Assembly (NCBI GenBank): GCA_013398175.1
Contig: VZRZ01002329.1
Location: forward strand, 529,850 to 593,849
DNA length: 64,000 bases
Direction: 5' to 3'
From: Climacteris rufus
Taxonomy: Eukaryota; Chordata; Aves; Passeriformes; Climacteridae
Shown here: in pieces, positions 34,701 through 46,700 of the stretch
How positions within the stretch are numbered: the stretch's first letter is position 1
Layout of the letters: every line of letters starts with the position of its first letter
Notes under the pieces: model-generated
The model's database searches: none
What the model was told of the DNA's origin: nothing
What the model saw: the letters and a program-made list of their open reading frames with translations, nothing else
Made by a program: the position numbers and the translations under genes

Positions 34701-37700
34701 TACTCTTCTTGGCTGATCCTGAGCTATTCTTTAACTACTGTTCTTGGCCAGCACATTATTTCCAGAGAGATCTGAGATCTTAAGCCTTGTCCAAAACAGG
34801 TTGGGGAAAGGGAGAAGCCTGGCCACTAATGAAGATGGAGAACTGAAAACACATTGCATTGATCAAGTTCACCCTGTTACAGTTTTTATTGCGAGACAAC
34901 TCCAGGTAATCTGAGGACTTAAATCAGTGTCTCCAACTCACTCAAAGCCTAAACAAGCAGCTCTTTTAATAAAGGATTTGATCCTCTGAAAACAAAAGTC
35001 TAATCCAAGCAATCCAGGTAGTGCCACAAACAAAAGAGAACATTAAACACTGTGCAAGGAACAGGCTGGCCATGCCTGATGTTTTATACCACTCAGTGCA
35101 CAGGGGAAGAGAACGGAAAGAACAACAGTGAAAGGAATGAGTTTGCATTCACTCTCCCACATATGGGAACTCCACACCCTGTCCTCAACCTTTTGCCAAC
35201 AATTTTATTACTGGGAGTGTCAATAAGAATCCAGTGGTTTACTGTGGGCAGCTGCACCAGTGCACCCATATGCACAAGTGCTACAGCAGGAGACAGGAAA
35301 TGAAAGGCAAACTTTTCCTGTTTCCCAACCAGAAACACCTTGCCACAGGCTGGACAGGGGTGGCCAAGCACATTAAACCAGTGTATTCTCAACAGCACCC
35401 AGAAAGGGTTCATTGCAAAGGAAAATTTCTACACTGGGCAGAAGAAGTGCACTCAAAGCTTGCAAAGATTAGATCAGTTCTGCAAAACATTTAATGCTGT
35501 AAAATTGCCAAAAATTCTTCCTCATCACAGCAGTTTGGAGATAAGCTTAGAAACAGAAGGATGTGGTAAAAACTTTTTAAGCTCTCACCAACAATATGAA
35601 ACAGAAAAACTCCTATTGACACAAGTCACCATTAAAATGCTAAAGTAATACTGTACTTTTAATTTCTAAAATTGAAAATACATCATAAGTAATGATATCA
35701 CAGAAGGAACATGTACAGGTTCACTATCAAATCTAAACTGGACTATTGCAGTACACTTCCTTCAGGCTACACTTTAAGAGCACATGGATTCCTCTGTAGC
35801 ACAGCAAGCTCCCAACCTTTGAGGTCACACACACACACAGCCAAGGCTTCATATTCTTCAGTGGCCCTCAGTCTGCCTCTAAGGGCCTGGTACTAATAAA
35901 GAGAGCACAGAAAACTCCAGGACGGATATGAGAGCAAGCCTGTGTCATCACCTGCTCTCCCACAAGGCAACTGCCTTCAGCTGGAATGTTCTCAGGGCTG
36001 TTTGACAGAACATGCTTAACACAGAACGCTCCATTATGAAATTCCTTTGCCCTTGGAATTCCCTAGAGCTTACATTTGCATTGCAAGCTGTATTGTCCTT
36101 TCCTGACTATCTCGATGTCAAGGGAAGGTGAAGGAGGCAATAGAGAGCTGAGCAAAATGAGACACAAGCTTGTTTTGGATTCCATTTGTCAATCTGAATC
36201 CAGATGTTAAAAGATAGAACATAATTTAAAATCAACTATAACCAACCCAATAGCCCCTACCAATGAATTATCATGTACCTGTAAAAGATTCATATCATCT
36301 GGATTTTCAGAGCCAGGAACATTTTCTTTTAATATTGATGACATGACCCTCACGTTCATTTTTGCCATATCCAGCTCACTGTACAGTTTCCCAATCTGTT
36401 GAATTCAACAGAAGAATATTGTGCAGGTGAACACAGCAAGCAGAATAATTCTTACCTCTAAATACATACTTTCTTCCCCATTAAGTGTAATATGGACCTA
36501 ATTGGAATTATTTTACTCTGGTGTCATGCCATGAAAATGATTAGAATTAGTTTAGCTTTTATATGTGCAATCAAACTAAGATCCAAGCCTGATAGTGCTA
36601 CTTGTTTTCCTTACAGTTAATCCCTCTCACTGATGTTACTGCTACCTACAGGGCAAGCAGGAATGGAAGTGAACAAATGGAACAATCTCTTCACACAAGC
36701 CTTATGTAAAAATAACTCGGGCTTTCTCGTTTATCTTTGAAGTAGCTTTTATCAAGGTGCATGACAGCATTTTAAGTATTGATACCCTTGAGGAGTAATT
36801 CCTCACACCTAAGCCCATGAACCCAGAGCTGCCCCCTGTGAGGTGCTGGTCCCTCCACGGCACCCAGGCTGTCCCAGTCACTCGTGGACAGCACATTTCA
36901 GGGGATCTGCCCTCCCCCAAAGCTGCAGGGCTGCACCTGCTCCGGAGTCAGCAACAACGTGGGGCCTGTGGGGAGAGGCAGGAAGGAACGCTTGGCAGGA
37001 CTGGCAGAGGACGGGGAGGACTTTGCACAAGGCCTGGGTGAAGTCTGTGGAAAGACAAAAAAAAAAGCAGAGCTTGGGTTGAACAAAACTGCAGCAGAGA
37101 GAGGAGCATCCCTCAGACCAGACAACTGGGCAGGAGCTTCCTCATAATCAGTGCTCCTAAGGAATGTGTTGAGCAAGGCCTATTTGCAAAAATAAATCTA
37201 AAGGCTATTTTGTAATTAAATGAGGCTTGGAAATCAGATATCTTAGGAAAGGGTTTGCAAGTAAATTCCATCACAGGATAAAGTGGGAATGGCTCAAGAA
37301 CAGGCTAGCAAGGAACTCATAAGGCATCTAACAGGCAAGAGTCGTTCCCAAAGTGCCCCTGCAATTTTGCAGTGAAGGACAGTGCAGAGTGTGGTCACAC
37401 CTGGAAGCAGCAGCAGGGCTGGGGGGATCATCTGGACCCCTGCAGAAGGTGAACTACAAAAGCCTCCTGGACTGAACAGTGTAATAGTCTGCAGAAAGCT
37501 GCACCTGCATTGCATCTGAACTGACAGCTCAAAAAAGACCCAAATGCAAACCCCAGCCTGCACTACACACTACAGACCCCTCACTTCCTAGAGACTGAGG
37601 TAAAAACTGTCTTCAGGTTTGCCACTGATTTTAATTGGCAAGTACATGAGGTAGACAAAATAATCTCTACTGTACTAGGTGAGGAAAAAAAAGAGTTATC

Positions 37701-40700
37701 TATTGAGAGCATTCTTCACACAGTTTGTTCAAACAACCCTTAAATACATAAGCTTTTCTGTATTCCATTATTCAACCATCAGACCAAACTCAGGATAAAT
37801 CTGAATTATTCCTGTCTGCACTGATTACAGACATTTAATTCTGTAATTGCAAGGTTCCACCCAGTTGGTGGATGGCTTTCATACTGCCAAAAATTCTTGT
37901 GAAAATTCTTCTAATAGGAAAAGAGAAAGTCTAGAAAGAATGGCATTAAAATATGTACTGCATTTTCACCTCCAAGATGCTGATATCCAATGCCCAAGAC
38001 ATACTTATATTTAATGTCCTAAATGCTACACAACACCACCTAGGACATAGACATAAATAAAACTGTGTATGGACTGTGCAAACATGGAGAGATGTGTAGA
38101 CAATATTTTTTTCTTATAGATTTCTACATCTCTGGATTTCATTTTAAAGATAGATGATGCTCATATTCTCAACAGTATTTGTTTTTGTGAAAATCTTACT
38201 CATTTTTGTTGAGGCTTTCAGAAGTTGACAAGTTTGGAGCACCAAGCACTCATTTATTTTGAAGTAAACAGCATGCACAAAACTTTGGAAGCCTCAGGAC
38301 AGAGATGCCTCATTTTTGAGAGCACATCCACGAATCTGTACTTGGAAATAAAATAAACTACTATATAGGTCAGGTTTCTTTGTTGTTATCTTAGCTGTTA
38401 TAATTGAAACTGATTCCAGCTCACGTGCTTAAGTAGGTTGGTCATATTCTGCCCTGGAGCATTTAAATAAAAAAACCCAGATCAAACACACCTTTGCCCC
38501 ACACAATTAAACACATCCCGTTTCTGAAGTGTCCTTGTATATCCTCACCTTAGATCCACCATTGCTGCTGCCAGGGGATGGAAACTCCACTCCTTTCTTC
38601 AGCAATTCTAGGTAAACCTCTTTTACTTCACTCACATCCACCATTCCTTGAAAACCTCGTGCCCACACCTAGTTTTGAAATACCAAGCACAGTAACAGTC
38701 ACAGAAATGGTCAGTCAGTGGGTCAGGCAAATGCTTTTAAAACATGTGATCCTAAAGACAAATTGTTCCCTTCATCCACTCTGGAGAACTCCTGTCAAAG
38801 CAGCAGGAGCCACAACAGCTCCAGGGTTAAGGAAGAGGTTCCCACTATATGAACAGGCTGCACCATTCAACATTTCCCACACAGCAGGGACACTGGGAAC
38901 ACTCACACTTTACTCCAGACTCACCATGATAAAAGTCAGGATTTTCTCCTGCATGTCAATGGGCAGGTTGAATCTTGGGTTCAGCAGTTTCACCAGCTTG
39001 TCTTTGCAGAAATCCTTCTTCACAACTAGAGACTGGAATCTTGGGCCACAGTTCTCCACACACATGTCAAGCAGCTGCACACACAAAAAACCTTCTGTTA
39101 ACACAGAGAATAGGGGAAAAAAACCAGCCCACAACTCAATTGCTTTTGTTTCCTTTTGTTTAATTTGTCTTGAGGAGTTTTGGGGAAGAGTAGGAATGGA
39201 TATGAACAGATTATTGCCCCAGGGAAACAGCAGCTCCCTGTGTGCTCTGTTGTACCTGCACAGTACAAAGGAGCTGTGCCAGCCAGAGTGACACTATTTT
39301 TAACAGAGAAGCATGGTCACTCTTGTTTTCATGTCACAGCACTTACTGAACACACAGTATCTTACCAGCATGAAAGCTGCCCATAGCTTAAAAAATTTAC
39401 TTGTACAGATTCAGCAATAGAATTAATTCACTGCTTAGCACATAGGTACCCTGGTCTGACAGATTCTGAAGAGCTCTGACAGAGAAGAAAATCAGATTAT
39501 TAAATGCCTCTCCTCTAATATGCCCTGTAAGTGAGAGGGTAATGATGAAATAGAAAAGAACAAATGCAACAACTCGAAGCACAATTTCTCCACGCTTTTC
39601 AAAGGTCACACTGATTTGAAACAGAGGAGCTGAAATGTTCCAATTGTCAGATTCATCTTCATGAAGGAAGTCTACTTCCAAAACTCTGCTTGAAATGCTT
39701 AGAGTGGGATCCCTGCAAGCACTGTGTCTGCCCCATCAAACACAGCAGCATGTGGTAAGGACATAACACTTCTCCTGTACCTCTGGAGGTGGCTGATTAC
39801 AACTCCCATTTTACACAAAAGATACCAAAAACTGCCATTACATCCCAGTCACCTGAGATCAGACCAATACAAGTCTTGGTAGGAAACTGGGGTCAGTCAG
39901 AGCAGGTACAGAATTGGGAACAGAACTCATCTTGCCTGGCTCAAGTCTGAAAATCGGTGATGATCAATAGAGGGAAAAGTGGTGACTCTTGTCCTTCTTT
40001 CTCTTCAACTGTAGCTCCAGTTTCCCTCCCAACATCAGAGGGAATATAGAAAGGTGAAAGCAAAGGGCTGACAATATTAAAAGGCTGCAAAATTTCATGT
40101 GTCTTGAGACAAAACTTCTCCTGAGTGATGTAACAGATGTAATAATATGTGTATTCCCAAAAGAATACATTTTTTTTAAGAGATGATACTGTGATCTTGA
40201 TAAAAGTAGGTTAAATATACTTTCCTATTCAGAGCAGACTGCATTTGACTAAGTGAAATCATTTTAGCAACTCATTTTCTAGCCTCAGGACTTGGGGATT
40301 TTTCTCTTGGTGTGATCAGGAACTTAGAGGAGAACAGGTTTAAGAACAGAAGAAAATATATTGCCAAAATGAAAACAGGGCAGAACAAAGAGACACTGGC
40401 AGACTGCTGTGCAAAAAACTGAAAGATAATTACCAAAAAATCTTGGCTCGAAACATTATTTTTCATAGAGAGTACATGAAACATATGCTAATAAGCCAGG
40501 TCATTTGCCTGTGCAGTACTTCAAAAGATGGTCTCTGTAAAATATTTTCAACCCAGTCCATGGGAAATTTGTTATGCTACTCCCTATTATTAATTCCCTA
40601 CTTAAGGGACTGATTATTTACCCGCTGAATGAAAGTACTGAACTAATGGTCTGGATCCTCCACTCAATTATGCCAGCCCAGCCCACTCACTCAGGGTAAA

Positions 40701-43700
40701 ACTAAGCTGGATTAAGAAAAAGAAGAATTCGACTCAATTATTTTTAACTGGACTATTCATGAACAGGCCACTTTCATGCTAATAACACCTTTCATTAGAG
40801 TTTCAATACAGGTATTTATTGTGCAAATAGGACTCCACTGTCCCAAGCAGTTCCACTGGAAGGAATAGATCCAAACTGGCCAAGGCAACCACTGCTCCAC
40901 ACAGCACAATGGAAACTCAATAGAAACAAGTTTTAATAACAAAACTGGCAAATTAACTTCAACCAAACCATTAAACTTCCTGTCACTGACAAACAGGATA
41001 TGGGAAGTGCTGGAATTGACAGAGCTGCTGTGGTCCAGGCCAGCTGGTCCCAGAGACCTGCACTGAGCAAAACTGGAGGCACAAACTGTGAGATCCAAGC
41101 CCTCTGCTTCTCAGGACTGAATCACAAAACTAAAATGACAAAAGGCATCTATACAGAAGTGAAGACAAACTGGAAGGCAGACACAAAAGAGGGCGAAGCT
41201 GGTGCATACAGCAGAAAGTCAACTGCATTCCTTGTCAATGGACCTCACTCAGATTTCAGGACTCACTGCTCATCTAAAGCAGCCAGGTTTGGTCCATAAA
41301 GCTGAGCTACGGGTGCAGGTTGTGATGGACACTTCTCAGGCCTAAGGTGACTGCAAGAAAACCCAGATGAAGTTTGCTTCTTCGCGTTTCTGACTCAAAG
41401 GGAACAAGCCATTAATCCATCTGCAGGATTACACTGCACTGAACACATCCTGATGTGGGCCCAGCTGAGGTTTTGAACTGCAAGGCACTGTTCCCAAGGC
41501 CAGCATTTAAAGCAAACCGGTAGGAGCAGCTCCTTCAGCTGCCACTCACCAATTGTAGTGCAGTGCCTGTGTACATTTGATCAAGATTCAGCATTTCAAA
41601 AACACTAAATTTTCAGATTTCACATTTCAAACACTGAGATTTGGATTTCTTTTGCTCTCACTCAATGTCCTTTTCTTCTTTTCTTCTTTGACAACATATG
41701 CCATAAAGTATAATAAAATTGACTAGGACTGTTTTGATTGAGGAGCTGGAGGACTCCCTCATGTTTTTGTTTTTTAGATCCTCTGCTTTGTGAAATGTTA
41801 TTTTAACAAAATAAAATCTGAAGTCCTCATTTGCCACGCTAATTTTTTTTTTTTTCATCTGAAAGATTACAGACTATTAAAAGGAAAAGCAGAAATATTC
41901 TTAGGAAAAAACCCTCAAAATTTAAATCTAAGCAATGATAGAATTGCTTGTGTTGGAAGGGACCTTTAAGAAAATTAGTTCCTATCTCCCAGCCATTCAT
42001 TAAATCAGGTTGCTAAGGGCCTCATCCAACCCGGACTCGAACACTTCCAGGGATGGGGCATCCACAATTTCTCTGGGAAAATGACTTCCTTTAAAATATT
42101 TTCCAACACTGTAATATAGAAAGGAAAATAGAATCTCATCTTACATTTCTGCCCATTGCTTTGAATGCAAGAACCCGTGTGTGGACACAGGTACAGAGAG
42201 GAACACATTCAGTGAACTGCTGCTCTGTGTGCTGTTCAGCTCCCAAGGCCTCACAGGGAACAGAACCTCACAGGAAACAGTGCAGCAAATGCTGTACAAA
42301 GCGAAGGGATCTATGGAGACAGCTGAACAGGTGTCCACGCAAACAGAATCGATGTATCCAAAGTCTATTAGCAATAAAATGCCAGGTAACACATCCACAG
42401 CCTGTTGGATTCCTGCCTGCAAGTTCTAATCCTCTGCACTGTGCTTGCACAAGCCCCAGTGCCAGCCCTGATCTCAGGTGTTATCTCAGGCTGGGCATGA
42501 GGCAACTCGGGGCTGACACACAAACACCTCCAGCCTCGTGACTGCACAGCAGCTCCGAGCACACAGAGCAAGGCACAGGCAGCACACTGCACAGCTGGCA
42601 CTCACCCTCCTTCCTCCGTGGAAATAAAGAAGCATCCATGAGCCAAAAGGGGAAGACACTGTTGAGATTTAACCCCGCTCAGTAACACCAGTGGGGCTAA
42701 AATGTGCATGGAGCTGCTTCCGTGACGACTTTTACACTTCACTCTCTGAGTGTCCTCTGGGAATAACCTCCTTAAGCAGCTTCATTAGAAATATTACATT
42801 CTAGGATGTCAAAGATAAGTAGATCAAAGTGGATCAAAGTACATTTCAAAAGAAATGTGATTTGTAGACCCTTCTTAGTTATATCCAATTTAGGTAGAAG
42901 AGAATCTGATGCAGAGCCTCAAAAACTGGAGGACGACATTTACTGTAGGAAATACAGGCACTAACAGTTCATCCAAAAAGAGCCCTTATGTTTGCAAAAA
43001 TCTGGGAGGAAAACCACTTTTAAGAGATGAGAGTTGTACAGGGAAGGAAGGGCTTGTGTTTTAGGAATTGAAGATTATTTCTGTTTTTCCATTTGCAATG
43101 ATTTGCTGTTGTAATCTAAGCATTTCAAAATGGGAAACAGGAACAACTTCATTAAGGCCATGAAGATAAAAACAGAAAATAGAGCGGAAGAGCGATTTGG
43201 GAATAAAGGTAAAAGCCACACGTGGCCAGCAATGAAGTCATCAAAAAGAAAGGTTTTACACATGCTAAAATGATGGCAGTACCAGTGAAAAAAACAGAAA
43301 AAGGAAAGACGCCCGGGGCAGAGGGAGAGGCACAGTGTAAAAGATCTTACATAAGAACTAAAGCCAGAAAGAGAGAGAGAGAGTTAGAGGAAAGGCCGGA
43401 ACTTATTTAAATAAAAAAAAAGGAAACAAGATTAAGGAGTACAGGGAGAAGAAACCTGCAGACAGAAAACAGAAGCTGGGCCAAAAGGATGTGACTGCCT
43501 GGCAGGCAAGTTACAGGTGTGCATGGGAGTGGGTGAGCACAGACACGGGGAAGGGGCTGCAGCAGCACAGGCCTGCCAGGGGAGCTGCCTGCACTCCCAG
43601 CTGAAGCTGCTGCAGGCTCCCTCTGCCAGCAGTGCAACGAGCTTCCAGTCCCTGGGACACAGTTCTTCCTTGGAAACAGCCAGAACCACATCGTTCTCCC

Positions 43701-46700
43701 ACCTGTATGTACTCAAAAGCTGAGCTGTCATGTCACCTTGGGTGTATGTGCACTGCACGTACCCAAGGAGCAGCTGCTGAGCCTGAACACAGTATTGTGT
43801 TCTGCTGTATTGTGAACAGGACCTCGCTGCACTGGGCTGCAGGAGACAGCTCTGACACAGGCACTGCAGGGACAGTGAAAACCCAGTGTTTCCATTATGC
43901 AAACACACAGAACACACAAAAACGTGACTCATGAGACACTGGAGGAGGAAGCTGGAGGAGCAGTGCGGAAATGGAGTGAGCTGCAGGTCTATATGGACAT
44001 GTTTAACACAATTATCTGCATCTCTAACTTGTCAGGAGACACTTGGGCAATGCTGAGCGACCTACAATTTGGCACTATCCATCACCTATCTTCCTTAATC
44101 ACTTTGCAGCACATGTTGATATAGATAATGATTTTGCACAACAAATACCAAGGCCATGAGTAATAGTACTCAGAGTGATGCAGACAGGCCTCCAAAACCT
44201 CAGAAAAGGAAATGGTGAAGAAAATACTTTTAGACAGTTAATGAAAGACAAAAATCGCCAACAACTCAAAATACAAATTTCATGATTCTTCTTACAGTTG
44301 CACTATTGTTAGAAAGTTAGAAACTCAGGACTCAGTATTAGGAACTTCTTGCATTGACATACTCCAGTAAATCTCAAATGGACTGAAATCACAACACCTC
44401 CCCAAGTTCTGGGGCACTTCAGAAACACTGTCAGATTCTGGAGGCCAGGTTATGGCAGTTGGGGATATTCCCAGGCACTCCAACTTTAGCCATAACATCT
44501 GAATGTCATGTAGCTCACTCCGCCTCTTGCTCCCTTGCTTAACTCACCATTGTTACCTTTCCATTCAAGTTTATCATTTCTATGTGATAACATTTACTTT
44601 TAGAAAGCAGGTATCTCACATTCCACCATGCTGCACACTGTACTTAGCTTAACTAAGATCAGGACCACAAGGTGAGTAATAGAATGGTCAAATGTAGCTT
44701 TTATGTAATATCCCAACCCCTGTGTCTTTCACAAACAGGTGGGGCACTCACAGAGGGACACTCACGAAGCAAACAAGAACAATACAACTTTTACACAGAA
44801 CAAGTTTAAAAAAAACCTAAACCAGAATTTGCATCATCCAGGAGTGCATGGAATGCCAGCAAACCATCTGATCTGCACTGTGGCAGTGCTGTGCACACAA
44901 ACAACAAAGACTGAAAACATCCTGGAGAGTTGTGTCAGGGATAATTTGCATGCCACCTTATCGTTTAGGATGTTTGCCTTCTTAGTGTCTAATTAATATA
45001 AACATAGCTGTACTTACAGACAAGGTAAGCCTGATCTCCTTATGGTTACAGTTTTTTGAAAGCTTCTTCTTTAGTGCTTTAACTGCATCTTTAGGCCTGT
45101 GACAAGAAATTAAGGAGAAAAAGTTACCAGTGAAGTTAGGTTTCTCTGGTTCGTAACTTCATCCAAGAACCAAAATTACCAGCCTGAGATACAGGATCAA
45201 ATTCATCCCTGTATTTACACCCACATAAAACCAGAGCTATTGCCCCACTGATTTCAGCAAAATCACTTCAGCACTGAACTAGAGCACCAGAGCAGTGAAT
45301 CAGGTTTGTTACTGCAGACTGTGTATTACTCCAGAGACTCGTGCAGAGAAATAAAGTTATTCTCCTCTGCAAAGACTGCTCCAAAATTATATTTTTCCAC
45401 TGTTGTACAATAGAATTATTAATTTAGTTTTTATTGCTATGAAAGGGAATATCAATGGGCAGCTGTATCAGAGTTGGCTGGTATTTTTCATGTATGGTGC
45501 AATTAAGAAATATTCTCCTGGGAGTGCTGTGGGGAGTAGGGGTGTCATGGACAACTTCCAATCTTATAATTGCAGGATGCACTTAACTCATCTGAGTAAT
45601 CACCATGTATGGATGGACAACCCATTCCAGCCCAGAGATAGGGGGCATTTCTAAGCCAGCCATTTTCATTTCTATATATACACCCCATATCTTTTAGCTA
45701 TCTGTGTAGGAGGAAGAGGGTGGAAGATGGGATCAAGCTTATCACATGTGGGAAGCAGTTTTGCCTGATTAATATGGACCATCTCTAGTGTACAATTATT
45801 AGGGCCAGCTCACTGCTCAGGATCAACATAAACAAGATGTCCCAATGTCTCTTTAGGATCTCTCTAGAATCTAAGATGGAGCAATAGGCATAAATACAAT
45901 GTTCCACTAAGAAAAAAATAAGAAATCCTTGTTGAAAATATTTCAAAGTCAATGAAATTAAGTGGGTGTTTACCATTACTGCATTTCTCAGACTGGAGTG
46001 CTGTACTTCATGAGAAAAAAAAAGATATTTTAAAATTTTTCTTAATCCTGTGTGATACCCAGCACACCAGTAGAGCATCAAGTGATGGATGGGAGCATGA
46101 GAGTGGAGAAGGAAACTTTCCCTTGCAGAGAGCTATACTACTATGATTCCACTGCTGCTCCCTGCTTCCCTCACTGAAGCATCTGGAAGTGCTCTGGTCA
46201 GGAGCTGGGTATTGCATTAAAATAACCATTTGCCTAATTAGATACAGCAGTTCTGCTGTTCCTAGTATCCTGTTACAGACTGTGACCAGTAGTAGTTTCC
46301 TAGGAGGAAGTTACAAGGAGCTCCTCTGTAAGCATAAGCTGTGCACAAGAGGAAACAGTTTATTAAAAAAAGGTTCTGTTGCATGGAAACTTTACATAAA
46401 AACTAACACCGAGGGTCAAAGTGAGCTGCTGCTTATGGCAATAACCAGAAGGAAGTTATTATTAGTGACATTCCAAGCACTAAGAGCCGCCGGTGAGAGT
46501 GTGGAATCCAAAACAATGAGAGGAAAGAAAAGTTGATACAAAAAATATAAATACCTGTGCAGAAAGCAAGCCATACCTCACTCTCCTGGGGAAAGCTCTT
46601 TGGTTGGTGTTAAGATATGCTAGAAGTGAGTTCTTGCAATGCAATGCTGAAGCAGATCTCACATGAGAACAAGACTCCTTTCCCCCTTTCACAGATGGGA

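Larger units (their letters stand above)
25780..37293 (-). other. TOM1L1 introns 5-14 (3' half)
   Basis: The gaps between the exons listed run from 284 bp (intron 13) to 2.9 kb (intron 7). They are AT-rich. They include a 13-bp triple repeat at 32340-32378, an A15 tract at 34127-34141 and a short (CA)n at 35825-35839. I recognise no transposon or RNA gene in them. Confidence 0.55.

Noticed and set aside
37404..37442. Possible TOM1L1 exon with ctgcag acceptor and GTGTGA donor
   Set aside because: The required phase-0 frame contains TGA, and the linker is fully explained by the exon at 36937-37044.
38578..39291. 237-codon plus-strand open frame
   Set aside because: It runs antisense across TOM1L1 exons 4 and 5 and their 256-bp intron. 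Its length is explained by the coding bias of the opposite strand, and the protein resembles nothing I know.
43432..43932. 166-codon minus-strand open frame in TOM1L1 intron 3
   Set aside because: Cys/Ser/Leu-rich with no recognised motif and several overlapping frames of similar length. It has no splice partner and looks like chance in a locally GC-richer stretch.
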